Below are positions 8,591 to 15,677 of a DNA stretch of 48,038 nt, piece after piece (the first letter of the stretch is position 1; each line of letters starts with the position of its first letter). Under the pieces are notes generated by a model. The model saw nothing but the letters and a program-made list of their open reading frames with translations. It ran no database searches and had not been told where the DNA came from. Position numbers and translations under genes: made by a program. The DNA is from Pseudomonadota bacterium (GTDB taxonomy: Bacteria > Pseudomonadota > Gammaproteobacteria > Burkholderiales > Burkholderiaceae_C), in the NCBI GenBank assembly GCA_963205335.1, contig CAUJIM010000010.1, forward strand, positions 1 to 48,038, in the 5' to 3' direction.

Positions 8591-9277
8591 ATGCCCAAGA
8601 TGCCGAACGCTGATCATCGAACCCGGGTGGCCGCAGAGCGGCGAGAGCGGATGCGGGCGCGGCTGGTCGAATGCGCCCTGGTCGTGTTCGCCGAAAAAGG
8701 CGTCGGCGCAAACGTCATCCAGGACGTCATCGCCACTGCGCAAGTGTCGCAAGGGACCTTCTACAACTACTTCAGGACCAACGAGGAACTGCTTGCCGCC
8801 GTCGCGCAGGAGTTGAGCAACGAACTGCTGGAGAGCATCGAGGGCTCGGTCAACCGTTACGAGGATCCCGCCGCACGCATCGCCCATGGCGTGCGGCTCT
8901 ACCTCCACCGCGCCAGGGACTTTCCCCTGTTCGCGCGCTTCGTCACGAGCGCCGCGTTCCACCTGGCGAGCCCCAGCAGTCTTATCTACGACTACCTGCC
9001 GCCCCACCTCGAAGCCGGCTTCGCCTCCGGCCGTTTCCTGGAGATGCCAGTCGAGGTGGCCGTCGATCTGGTCAGCGGCTTCGCGCTGGCGGCCATTGTC
9101 CGCCTGGCGAGCGGCGAGGCTGGCGACGACTACCCGGAGCAGGTGGTGTCGACGCTGCTGCGCGCACTCGGACTCGACGGGCAGCAAGCCCGCGACATCG
9201 CGTTCGCGCCATTGCAGGCCCTGCCGGTGCCTCGGATTTCGTTGATCTCCCGCGCCACGGCGCGACTTGAGGACTGA
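8591..9277 (+). CDS. TetR-family transcriptional regulator
   Basis: A 228-residue protein with an N-terminal helix-turn-helix of TetR type (FAEKGVGANVIQDVIATAQVSQGTFYNYFRTNEEL, quoted here as FAEKGVG ... TFYNYF) and an alpha-helical C-terminal ligand domain without recognisable specificity. The frame is open back to 8504, but ATG 8591 (MPKMPNADHR) puts the DNA-binding domain at the usual distance from the N-terminus; ATG 8600 is an alternative and neither has a clear ribosome site. Divergent from the meta-cleavage operon and facing the palindrome at 8505-8527, it is most likely the repressor of that operon, released by the aromatic substrate or an intermediate. Confidence 0.85.
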   Translation: MPKMPNADHRTRVAAERRERMRARLVECALVVFAEKGVGANVIQDVIATAQVSQGTFYNYFRTNEELLAAVAQELSNELLESIEGSVNRYEDPAARIAHGVRLYLHRARDFPLFARFVTSAAFHLASPSSLIYDYLPPHLEAGFASGRFLEMPVEVAVDLVSGFALAAIVRLASGEAGDDYPEQVVSTLLRALGLDGQQARDIAFAPLQALPVPRISLISRATARLED

Positions 9278-9410
9278 GCCTGCGCTGCACCCAGGGGGAG
9301 GACGCACGCAGCGCGTTCCTGATCATCGACGCGCAGGTGGTGATCGGGGGATCGTGAACCCGTTTTTAGACCAAAACTACGATACCGACCGGGCTTCGTA
9401 TACCCACACC
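9278..9410. other. Gene-poor stretch at island border
   Basis: No intact gene is seen. In one plus frame, bases 9285-9357 read a short tail ending SAFLIIDAQVVIGGS before a TGA. This could be the 3' end of some lost gene, but is too short to assign. From about 9360 the sequence looks like the upstream region of the cysB-like fragment that follows. Confidence 0.4.
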
Positions 9411-9553
9411 ATGACCTCCATCAATTCCGTTTCGTCCAGGAGGCTGTGCGCCGCAACCTGAACCTGACCGACGCGGCCAAGGCCCTGCACACTTCGCAGC
9501 CGGGGGTGTCCGGGGCGATCATCAGGCTGGAGGAAGAGCTGGGCGTGGAAATC
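9411..9553 (+). pseudogene. cysB-like LysR regulator, 5' fragment
   Basis: From the ATG at 9411 the sequence encodes the start of a CysB/Cbl-type LysR protein: FRFVQEAVRRNLNLTDAAK, then LHTSQPGVSGAI and LEEELGVEI, which is the winged-helix region. Compared with MNFHQFRF in intact relatives, one base is missing in codons 2-4, so the ATG is out of frame with the rest. A GTG at 9446 opens the correct frame. Homology stops at 9553, where IS630-like sequence begins. The ligand-binding domain, some 250 residues, is absent. Confidence 0.75.
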
Positions 9554-9657
9554 AGGAACTGGCTCATCAGGCACCCGCGGTTGCATGTCCACTTTACGCC
9601 GACCTCGGCGTCTTGGCTCAACCAGGTCGAGCGGTGGTTTGCCAGGCTGACCCAGTG
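9554..9657 (+). pseudogene. IS630-family transposase fragment
   Basis: Fused in frame to the LysR fragment, this codes for NWLIRHPRLHVHFTPTSASW then LNQVERWFARLTQ, which matches the C-terminal region of IS630/Tc1-type transposases around the third catalytic acidic residue (the E in LNQVERWF). Nothing before or after belongs to the same element, and no terminal repeat was recognised. The combined open frame (9446-9700) has no plausible function. Confidence 0.75.
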
Positions 9658-9733
9658 TCGGCTTCGCTGGCCGTGCCACGGCACCGCCCGCGCGGAATGA
9701 CGGGTCGCCCCGCCGCCCGGCGTGCGTGCGCGC

Positions 9734-11533
9734 TCACGCCGTGAACTGCAGCGCCGCCAGGCGCGCGTAGGCGCCGTCGGCGGCGAGCAGCTCGGCGTGG
9801 CTGCCCTGCTCGACGATGCGCCCGTGGTCGAGCACGACGATGCGGTCGGCGTGCTGCACCGTGGCCAGGCGGTGCGCGATCACGAGCGTGATGCGGCTGC
9901 CGGCGCGGCTGTGCAGCGCCGCGTCCAGCGCCTGCTGCACCGCGCGCTCGCTGTGTGCGTCGAGCGCGCTGGTGGCTTCGTCGAGCAGCAGCACGGGCGC
10001 GTCCTTGAGCAGGGCGCGGGCGATGGCGATGCGCTGGCGCTGCCCGCCCGACAGGCGCACGCCGTGCTCGCCCAGGAAGGTGTCATAGCCCTGCGGCAGC
10101 GCCTCGATGAAGTCGTGCGCGAAGGCGGCGCGCGCAGCGGCCGCCACCTCGTCGCGCGTGGCCTCGGGGCGGGCGTAGCGGATGTTGTCCAGCGCGCTGC
10201 TGGAGAAGATCACCGCGTCCTGCGGCACGGTGGCGATGCGCCGGCGCAGCGCGTGCAGCTCGAGCCGGCGGATGTCGTGCCCGCCCAGCAGGATGCGGCC
10301 TGCGTCCACGTCGTAGAAGCGCTGCAGCAGCTGGAACACCGTCGATTTGCCCGCGCCGCTGGCGCCCACCAGCGCCACCGTCTCGCCGGGCGCCAGCCGC
10401 AGCGTGAAATCCGCCAGCGCCGCGCGCTCGGGGCGCGAAGGGTAGTGAAAGCGCACCGCCTCGAAGGCGACGCCGAGCGGCTGCCCCGGCGCGATCGTCT
10501 CCAGCGCGGCGCCGGCGGGGGAGCGGATCGCGGGCTCGGTGGCCAGCAGCTCCATCAGCCGCTCCATCGCGCCGGCGGCGCGCAGCAGGTCGCCATAGAC
10601 TTCGCCGAGCACGGCGACCGCGCCCGCGAGGAAGAGGGCGTAGACGATGGTCTGGCCCAGGCTGCCGGCGCTCATCTGCCCGGCCAGCACCGCCTGGCTG
10701 CCGCGGTACAGGCCCCAGAGCAGCAGCGCGGCGTTGGCGATGATGATGAAGGCGACCAGGGCCGCGCGCACGCCGCTGCGGCGGATGGCGGTGCGAAAGG
10801 CCTCCTCGGCCGAGGCGGCGAAGCGCGCGGCCTCGCGCGGCTCGGCGGTGAAGCCCTGCACCACGGGAATCGCGCCCAGCACCTCGGCGGCGATGGCGCT
10901 GGCGTCGGCCACGCGGTCCTGGCTGGCGCGCGACAGGCGGCGCACGCTGCGGCCGATCCACATCGCCGGCAGCACCACGACCAGCACCGCGGCCAGCGCC
11001 ACCGACATCACCAGCGGGTTGGTCCACACCAGCATCGCCAGCGCACCCAGGCCCAGCACCGCGTTGCGCAGGCCGAGCGAGAACGACGAGCCGATCACCG
11101 TCTGCACCAGCGTGGTGTCTGCCGTCAGGCGCGACAGCACCTCGCCGGTCTGCGTGGTCTCGAAGAACGCCGGGCTCTGCGTGAGCACGCGGGCGTAGAC
11201 GCTGCTGCGCAGGTCGGCCGTCACGCGCTCGCCCAGCCAGCTCATGGCGTAGTAGCGCGCGGCGGAAAACACGCCGACCGCCACCGCCACGCCGAAGAGC
11301 AGGCCGAAGTGCGCGCGCAGCGCCGCCGCCTGGCCGCCGCCCGGAAGGCCCTGGTCGATGAGCTGGCGCAGCGCCAGCGGGAAGGCCAGCGTCGCCAGCG
11401 CAGCCAGCAGCAGGAAGACGAGCGCCCCGGCGATCGGCCAGCGGTAGGGCCGCAGGAAGGGCAGCAGCGCCGTCAGCGCGCGCGGCCGGCCGCGCGGGGC
11501 GGCGGGCGAATCGCGGGGTGGAACAGTGGCCAT
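9734..11533 (-). CDS. ABC transporter, fused membrane and ATPase domains (exporter type)
   Basis: A half-transporter of 599 residues. Residues 20-320 form the six-helix exporter membrane domain. The nucleotide-binding domain follows with Walker [10 protein letters not shown] (390-398), Q-loop VPQD (436-439), signature LSGGQ (494-498), Walker B VLLLDE (514-519) and switch His554. All ATPase residues are present. It should act as a homodimer in the inner membrane. The sequence fits the MsbA/LapB-like and ABCB6-like branch widespread in betaproteobacteria, exporting a lipid, peptide or drug; the substrate cannot be told. It stands alone, divergent from the ATPase-like gene at 11591 across 57 bp. 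Confidence 0.9.
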   Translation of the reverse strand: MATVPPRDSPAAPRGRPRALTALLPFLRPYRWPIAGALVFLLLAALATLAFPLALRQLIDQGLPGGGQAAALRAHFGLLFGVAVAVGVFSAARYYAMSWLGERVTADLRSSVYARVLTQSPAFFETTQTGEVLSRLTADTTLVQTVIGSSFSLGLRNAVLGLGALAMLVWTNPLVMSVALAAVLVVVLPAMWIGRSVRRLSRASQDRVADASAIAAEVLGAIPVVQGFTAEPREAARFAASAEEAFRTAIRRSGVRAALVAFIIIANAALLLWGLYRGSQAVLAGQMSAGSLGQTIVYALFLAGAVAVLGEVYGDLLRAAGAMERLMELLATEPAIRSPAGAALETIAPGQPLGVAFEAVRFHYPSRPERAALADFTLRLAPGETVALVGASGAGKSTVFQLLQRFYDVDAGRILLGGHDIRRLELHALRRRIATVPQDAVIFSSSALDNIRYARPEATRDEVAAAARAAFAHDFIEALPQGYDTFLGEHGVRLSGGQRQRIAIARALLKDAPVLLLDEATSALDAHSERAVQQALDAALHSRAGSRITLVIAHRLATVQHADRIVVLDHGRIVEQGSHAELLAADGAYARLAALQFTA

Positions 11534-11590
11534 GCGCAGAGTGTAAAAACGCGGGGGCCGCTTCCACTGCGGGCAGAAAGGAATATTTCG

Positions 11591-12232
11591 ATGTCAGACC
11601 ATGGTGCGCCCGAAGCGCCGCTGCAGGTGCGCTCGATCGGGCTGGACGTGCCCGGCGCCGCGGCGCTCTGCGGCTTCAGCGCCGATTTCGTGCCGGGGCT
11701 CGCGCTGCTCATCGACGAGGAGGGCGAGGCCAAGACGCCCCTGCTGCGCCTGCTGGCGGGCGAGCAGGCGCCCGGCGCGGGCACGGTGCGCTGGCGCGGT
11801 CGCGACGTGGCCGCGCTGCCCGCCGCCGAGCGCGCCGCGCAAGTCTTCTGGCGCGACCCGCGCCAGGAGTGGCCCGAGGTCTCGCCCGCGCAGTGGGCGC
11901 GGGAGTCGTCGGCGCGCCACCCCGCGTGGAATGAAGCAGCCTGGCAGGAGCACGTGCAGGGCCTGGGCCTGGCCGAGCACCTGCACAAGGAGATGTTCCG
12001 CCTGTCCACCGGCAGCAAGCGCAAGGTGCTGCTGGCCGCGGCGCTGGCCAGCGGCGCGCCGCTGACGCTGGTCGACGAGCCCGAGGCGGCGCTGGACTGG
12101 GCGTCCATCCGCTACCTGCGCGGCGCGCTGGCCGGCGCGGCGCGGCGCAGCAGCGAAACCGGGCGGGTGTTCGTGGTGGCGCACTACGAGCCGGTGCCGG
12201 AGGTGCCGTGGGGGCAGGTGGTCCGGCTGTAG
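11591..12232 (+). CDS. ABC-type ATPase-like protein with degenerate P-loop
   Basis: The ATG at 11591 is preceded by AAAGGA. The 213-residue product has the layout of an ABC nucleotide-binding domain: a Walker B (LTLVDEPEAALD) and an H-loop (VVAHYE) are good. However, the Walker A reads DEEGEAKTP, keeping Gly, Lys and Thr but losing the first and third glycines of GxxGxGKS/T, and the signature reads LSTGSKRK instead of LSGGQ. No membrane partner is adjacent. It may bind nucleotide weakly or serve a regulatory role; function unknown. Confidence 0.7.
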   Translation: MSDHGAPEAPLQVRSIGLDVPGAAALCGFSADFVPGLALLIDEEGEAKTPLLRLLAGEQAPGAGTVRWRGRDVAALPAAERAAQVFWRDPRQEWPEVSPAQWARESSARHPAWNEAAWQEHVQGLGLAEHLHKEMFRLSTGSKRKVLLAAALASGAPLTLVDEPEAALDWASIRYLRGALAGAARRSSETGRVFVVAHYEPVPEVPWGQVVRL

Positions 12233-12240
12233 TGGCTGAG

Positions 12241-12300
12241 AATATTTGGAAAAAATAGGGCTCTAGCGCTTGATGGTAAAGCGCTGGCAGCTATCAAAAT
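12241..12300 (+). repeat. Interspersed repeat, copy A
   Basis: An AT-rich start followed by CTCTAGCGCTTGATGG, TAAAGCGCTGGCAGC and TATCAAAAT. It shares the core AGCGCTTG-(5-8 nt)-AAGCGC-x-(A/G)GCAGCTATC with four other copies in the window. The AGCGCTT...AAGCGCT arms can pair. It begins 8 bp after the stop of the ATPase-like gene. Confidence 0.65.
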
Positions 12301-12336
12301 AGATATCCGAAAGTCTGGTGTGCAGCCCTTGCCGGA

Positions 12337-12354
12337 CCCCTTCCGAAGAAGGGG
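12337..12354 (-). terminator. UUCG-capped hairpin after the lipoprotein gene
   Basis: Read leftwards, CCCCTTC and GAAGGGG form a perfect 7-bp stem closed by a C(TTCG)G tetraloop, a very stable RNA structure. It lies 25 bp past the stop of the leftward lipoprotein gene. There is no T-run after it, so it is a weak or processed 3' end at best. Confidence 0.4.
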
Positions 12355-12378
12355 AGGAAAGGCGGAGGGCGCGTACCG

Positions 12379-13098
12379 TTACGGCGCCTTCTGCCCGAGG
12401 TAGACGAAGCCGTCGGTCTTCGGGCCGTTGAGGGCCAGCCCGACGAGGGTGCGGCTGGTGCTGTCGTAGAACGCCACGCCCTTGGCCACGGCGCCGTTGC
12501 CCAGTGCGCAGGTGCTGCCGTTGAAGGTGACCGTCATGTCGAAGATGTTCTTGCCCGAGGCGCGCGGGGCGACGGTGCCCGATGCGCTGCAGCCGCTGAC
12601 CGCCGGCATCGTCACTGTCCCGGAGGACGTGATGGCGATCGGGGCGGATATCGCGGAGGTGGTGCCGGTGGCGCCCTGTCCGGAGAACGAGCCCGCCAAT
12701 GCGGCGAGTGAGGCGGGCTGATCGTACCTCGCGTCGTAGTTCCCGGTGAAGGTGGTGCCGTCGGACAGCGTGACCGAGATCGACTTCCTGGCGCTGAACG
12801 TGCCCGAGTAGTTGCCTGACGTGACCGTCCGGGAGAGCAGATTGAAGTCCTTTCCGCTGCCGGATAGCTGGCTGCCGCTGGGGGTGGTATTGCCCGCCAA
12901 TGCCCCGACGAGATAGCCGCCATTGGCGTAATAACCCCAGGTGTCGCCGTTCTCCAGCACGGCCAGTGCGACGTCCACGCCCGTGGCCGCCTTGCCGACC
13001 CAGAACCCTTCAGGGCTTGCGCCGTCGTCACTGCCGCCACCACCGCAGGCGGCCAGCAGCGTGCACAGCAGTCCGACGGTTGCGAGTTGCTTTTTCAT
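12379..13098 (-). CDS. Putative outer-membrane or periplasmic lipoprotein
   Basis: The ATG at 13098 (MKKQLATVGLL) follows GAGAGGAAA. The first 20 residues are a lipoprotein signal peptide with lipobox LLAAC, then a glycine-rich linker GGGGSDD. The mature part, about 220 residues, is rich in Ser, Thr and Gly and appears beta-strand-rich (SGTFSARKSISVTLSDGTTFTG, shortened here to SGTFSARK ... TFTGNY). No family with known function is recognised. It is divergent from a small XRE regulator, with a palindrome between them, so the two may form a regulated pair. Confidence 0.7.
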   Translation of the reverse strand: MKKQLATVGLLCTLLAACGGGGSDDGASPEGFWVGKAATGVDVALAVLENGDTWGYYANGGYLVGALAGNTTPSGSQLSGSGKDFNLLSRTVTSGNYSGTFSARKSISVTLSDGTTFTGNYDARYDQPASLAALAGSFSGQGATGTTSAISAPIAITSSGTVTMPAVSGCSASGTVAPRASGKNIFDMTVTFNGSTCALGNGAVAKGVAFYDSTSRTLVGLALNGPKTDGFVYLGQKAP

Positions 13099-13170
13099 CG
13101 TTTCCTCTCGTGTGTTCAGGTTGGTTCCGACGCGGGCGAACACCGTCCGGGTCGGATGGATAGTACAGCA

Positions 13171-13191
13171 AATAGTCTTAATAGGACTATT
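13171..13191. promoter_or_regulatory. Inverted repeat between lipoprotein and XRE regulator genes
   Basis: Arms AATAGTC (13171-13177) and GACTATT (13185-13191) flank the spacer TTAATAG; several spacer positions are also symmetric. Its location in an AT-rich island within GC-rich DNA, upstream of both divergent genes, suggests an operator for the adjacent helix-turn-helix protein. Confidence 0.55.
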
Positions 13192-13216
13192 CCGTTATGG
13201 ACTTCAGCATGCGCCT

Positions 13217-13480
13217 GTGCCGATTTCCATACACCACCCACGCTATCAAGCCCTGCGGGCCGTGTTGGTGCAGGTGCGTGCGGCGGCGGGGCTGACGCAG
13301 GCGCAACTGGCCCAGCGCCTGGAGGTCGGGCAGTCCTACGTCTCCAAGATCGAACGCGGCGAGGCGTACGTGGACGTGATGCTGTTCGTCGATTGGTGCC
13401 TTGCGTGCGGCACCCGTCCCGGACTGGTATGGGAGCGGATCGCAGGCGTGGACGCAAAGCCTGCGGCTGTGTCGCGCTGA
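13217..13480 (+). CDS. Small XRE-family DNA-binding protein
   Basis: Starting at GTG 13217 this encodes 87 residues that are almost entirely one Cro/C1-type helix-turn-helix domain (LTQAQLAQRLEVGQSYVSKIERGE), written here by its key parts LTQAQLAQRL and SYVSKIERGE. The frame is open further upstream but has no ATG; the ATG at 13197 is in another frame. The C-terminus (YVDVMLFVDWCLACG) packs as a short extra helix pair seen in stand-alone XRE proteins. No HipA-like or toxin gene follows. It is probably autoregulatory through the inverted repeat just upstream. Confidence 0.7.
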   Translation: MPISIHHPRYQALRAVLVQVRAAAGLTQAQLAQRLEVGQSYVSKIERGEAYVDVMLFVDWCLACGTRPGLVWERIAGVDAKPAAVSR

Positions 13481-13660
13481 TCGCGCAATCGGGCCGTGGT
13501 GCCTGTGCCTGTGCGCGGCGCTATCGCGATGCCGTCGTTGCGGGTGGTGTGGCAACTGCGCTGGGAGCCATCGGACCGCGCAGCGTGGGGCGGCGGCGTG
13601 GAAGATCCTCGCCTCGCCCCGGCCCTCTCCCGCAGGGAGGGGGCGGAAGGCGGGAGGGCT
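13481..13660. other. Intergenic region between XRE gene and gdhA
   Basis: No coding sequence is supported. Near its right end an imperfect hairpin (GCCCTCTCCC 13622-13631 with GGGAGGGGGC 13635-13644) lies 17 bp beyond the stop of leftward gdhA and may be part of its 3' end; it lacks a T-run. Confidence 0.4.
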
Positions 13661-15007
13661 TCAGATCACGCCCTGCGACAGCATCGCGTCGGCCACCTTG
13701 ACGAAGCCGGCCACGTTGGCGCCAGTGATGTAGCTCATCTTGCCGTCGGGGCGGCGGCCGTATTCCAGGCAGGCGCCGTGGATGTCCTGCATGATGCCCA
13801 GCAGGCGCGCGTCGACTTCCTCGCGCGTCCACACCAGGCGCTGGGCGTTCTGGCTCATCTCCAGGCCCGAGGTGGCCACGCCGCCGGCGTTGCTCGCCTT
13901 GCCGGGGGCGTAGAGCACGCCGGCGTCCTCGAAGACCTTGGCGGCCTCGTTGGTCGAGGGCATGTTGGCGCCTTCGGCCACGCACTGCACGCCGTTCCTG
14001 ACGAGCGTGCGGGCGTCGTTCTCGTCCAGTTCGTTCTGCACGGCGCTGGGCAGGGCCACGTCCACCGGCACGTGCCAGGGGCGTACGCCGGCGTGGAACT
14101 TGGCGCCGACGCGCGCGGCGTAGTCGCTCACGCGGCCGTATTGCTCGTTCTTCACCTGCAGCAGGACGGCGAGCTTCTCGGCCGTGAAGCCTTCCTCGTC
14201 GATCACGGTGCCGCTCGAATCGGAGACGGTGATGACCCTGGCGCCGTGCTGCATGGCCTTTTCCACCGCGTACTGCGCGACGTTGCCCGAGCCGGAGACC
14301 GACACGCGCATGCCGTCCAGGCTCTTGCCGCGGGTCTTGAGCATTTCCTCGGCGAAGTAGACCAGACCGTAGCCGGTGGCCTCGGGGCGCAGCAGCGAGC
14401 CACCGAAGGACATGCCCTTGCCGGTGAGCACGCAGTCGGAGCGGTTGGTGAGCTTCTTGATCATGCCGGCGATGAAGCCGACCTCGCGCCCGCCCACGCC
14501 GATGTCGCCCGCGGGCACGTCGGTGTCGGCGCCGACGTGGCGGAACAGTTCGCTGGCGAAGGCCTGGCAGAAACGCATGATCTCGGCGTTGCTCTTGCCC
14601 TTGGGGTCGAAGTCGGAGCCGCCCTTGGCGCCGCCCATGGGCAGCGTGGTGAGCGCGTTCTTGAAGGTCTGCTCGAAGGCCAGGAACTTGAGGATGGACA
14701 GCGTCACCGAGGGGTGCAGGCGCAGGCCGCCCTTGTACGGGCCGATGGCCATGCTGTGCTGGATGCGGTAGCCGCGGTTGACGTGGGTGGCGCCCCTGTC
14801 GTCCTGCCAGCAGACGCGGAAGGTCACCACGCGCTCGGGCTCGACCAGGCGCTCCAGCAGCGCCTGCTCGGTGTAGCGGGGGTTGGCTTCCAGGAACGGC
14901 CACAGGCTCTCCATGACCTCGGTGACGGCCTGCATGAATTCGGGTTGGCCGGAGTTGCGTTGGGCCACGCGTTCCAGGAACTGGCCGACGGAGGGATGAG
15001 CACTCAT
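13661..15007 (-). CDS. gdhA: NADP-type glutamate dehydrogenase
   Basis: The 448 residues match the hexameric bacterial GdhA length (E. coli 447). Visible are the substrate site PYKGGLRLHPSV, the catalytic-lysine segment MGGAKGGSDFDPKGKS, and the Rossmann motif SGSGNVAQYA with the downstream Ser in SDSSGTV, which fits NADP(H) preference. It converts 2-oxoglutarate and ammonia to glutamate in the cytoplasm. The start at 15007 (MSAHPSVGQF) is chosen because the extension to 15070 is AT-rich promoter-like DNA. It is monocistronic, flanked by the XRE gene and toxin-antitoxin debris. Confidence 0.95.
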   Translation of the reverse strand: MSAHPSVGQFLERVAQRNSGQPEFMQAVTEVMESLWPFLEANPRYTEQALLERLVEPERVVTFRVCWQDDRGATHVNRGYRIQHSMAIGPYKGGLRLHPSVTLSILKFLAFEQTFKNALTTLPMGGAKGGSDFDPKGKSNAEIMRFCQAFASELFRHVGADTDVPAGDIGVGGREVGFIAGMIKKLTNRSDCVLTGKGMSFGGSLLRPEATGYGLVYFAEEMLKTRGKSLDGMRVSVSGSGNVAQYAVEKAMQHGARVITVSDSSGTVIDEEGFTAEKLAVLLQVKNEQYGRVSDYAARVGAKFHAGVRPWHVPVDVALPSAVQNELDENDARTLVRNGVQCVAEGANMPSTNEAAKVFEDAGVLYAPGKASNAGGVATSGLEMSQNAQRLVWTREEVDARLLGIMQDIHGACLEYGRRPDGKMSYITGANVAGFVKVADAMLSQGVI

Positions 15008-15154
15008 GAAAACGCTTTCAAGAAAATGTCGCGGTGCAGCATTATGTCTAAAGAACATACTATCATGCATAACGATTTTTGTAACTTTTTGTGAATGAGC
15101 TGCGGCGCGCGCGTTCCAGCGCCGCCGACGGGTGCTCCGCGGCGCTGGCGCAAC

Positions 15155-15204
15155 ATGAAAGGGGTGTTCGACCTGGATCCCGACCCGCAGGCCATCGTCA
15201 ATGG
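15155..15204 (+). other. Possible gene fragment (alkA-like), very short
   Basis: Within the 268-bp gap between gdhA and the antitoxin remnant, the plus strand reads MKGVFDLDPDPQAIVNG. The FDLDxDPxAI pattern resembles the DNA-binding region of AlkA/AdaA-type 3-methyladenine glycosylases. With 17 residues it could be chance; nothing recognisable precedes or follows it. Confidence 0.25.
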
Positions 15205-15275
15205 CCGATGCCGGTGGAAGGCAACGGGAGGGACAGGGGGCGTTTACGGTGCGGCCGTGTAGCCGACGGCGGCGT

Positions 15276-15562
15276 TTACGCCACGGCGCGCAGCACCTGC
15301 GGAGCAGCCATCGCCACGCGGATCAGGGTCTGCGCCGCGCCCGAGGGCTGGCTGTGGTCCTGTTCCCAGTTCTGGAGCGTGCGCACCGATACGCCCAGCA
15401 GCGTGGCGAATTGGGACTGCGACAGGCCGACCCGCGCGCTCCAGCGGCGTCGGTCACCTGGACCTGGGTAGCGCGGGCGGCGCGCCTGGCTTTCATGTCA
15501 CGCACGGCTTCCAGCAAATCCGCCCGGAAGGCTTGCATCTCAGGGTCCGGTTTCTTGGGCAT
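15276..15562 (-). pseudogene. HTH antitoxin (HigA/NadS-like), frameshifted
   Basis: The N-terminal half (MPKKPDPEMQAFRADLLEAV ... MKARRAARATQVQV) and the C-terminal half (VGLSQSQFATLLGVSVRTLQ ... SGAAQTLIRVA, ending LRAVA) are both typical of XRE-type antitoxins, but lie in different frames. The switch is around 15440-15455, between TDAAGAR and VGLSQ. The stop in the second frame is TAA at 15278-15276. A toxin remnant lies directly upstream, so this was a toxin-first type II module. Confidence 0.75.
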
Positions 15563-15667
15563 CGTCAATCTCCTTGCGCAAGGCCACCAGAAATTCGGTG
15601 GGCAGGTTGTCGAACTTGGCCTTGGTGTATCCGATCAGCAGCCAGACCTGGGATGGCGTTGCCAGGC
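15545..15667 (-). pseudogene. RelE/HigB-like toxin, 3' remnant
   Basis: Immediately before the antitoxin remnant, one minus frame reads SQVWLLIGYTKAKFDNLPTE then FLVALRKEIDDA, with the IWLLxxYxK and C-terminal helix pattern of RelE-superfamily toxins that pair with such HTH antitoxins. Only about 35 residues remain; homology is lost 10-15 bp before the mutL stop codon, so the toxin active site is gone. Confidence 0.65.
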
Positions 15668-15677
15668 AGTGGCGGGA

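Noticed and set aside
9285-9357. Isochorismatase-like start (FLIIDAQ)
   Set aside because: The similarity is seven residues and the frame ends at once with TGA; family catalytic residues do not follow.
9722-12232. 836-codon plus-strand open frame covering the ABC exporter gene
   Set aside because: Only its last 213 codons (from 11591) look like protein. The rest is antisense to a clear ABC transporter and is His/Arg/Gln-rich, as expected from reading GC-rich DNA backwards.
13197-13216. ATG 13197 as start of the XRE gene
   Set aside because: It is in another frame from the helix-turn-helix; GTG 13217 is the first suitable start in frame.
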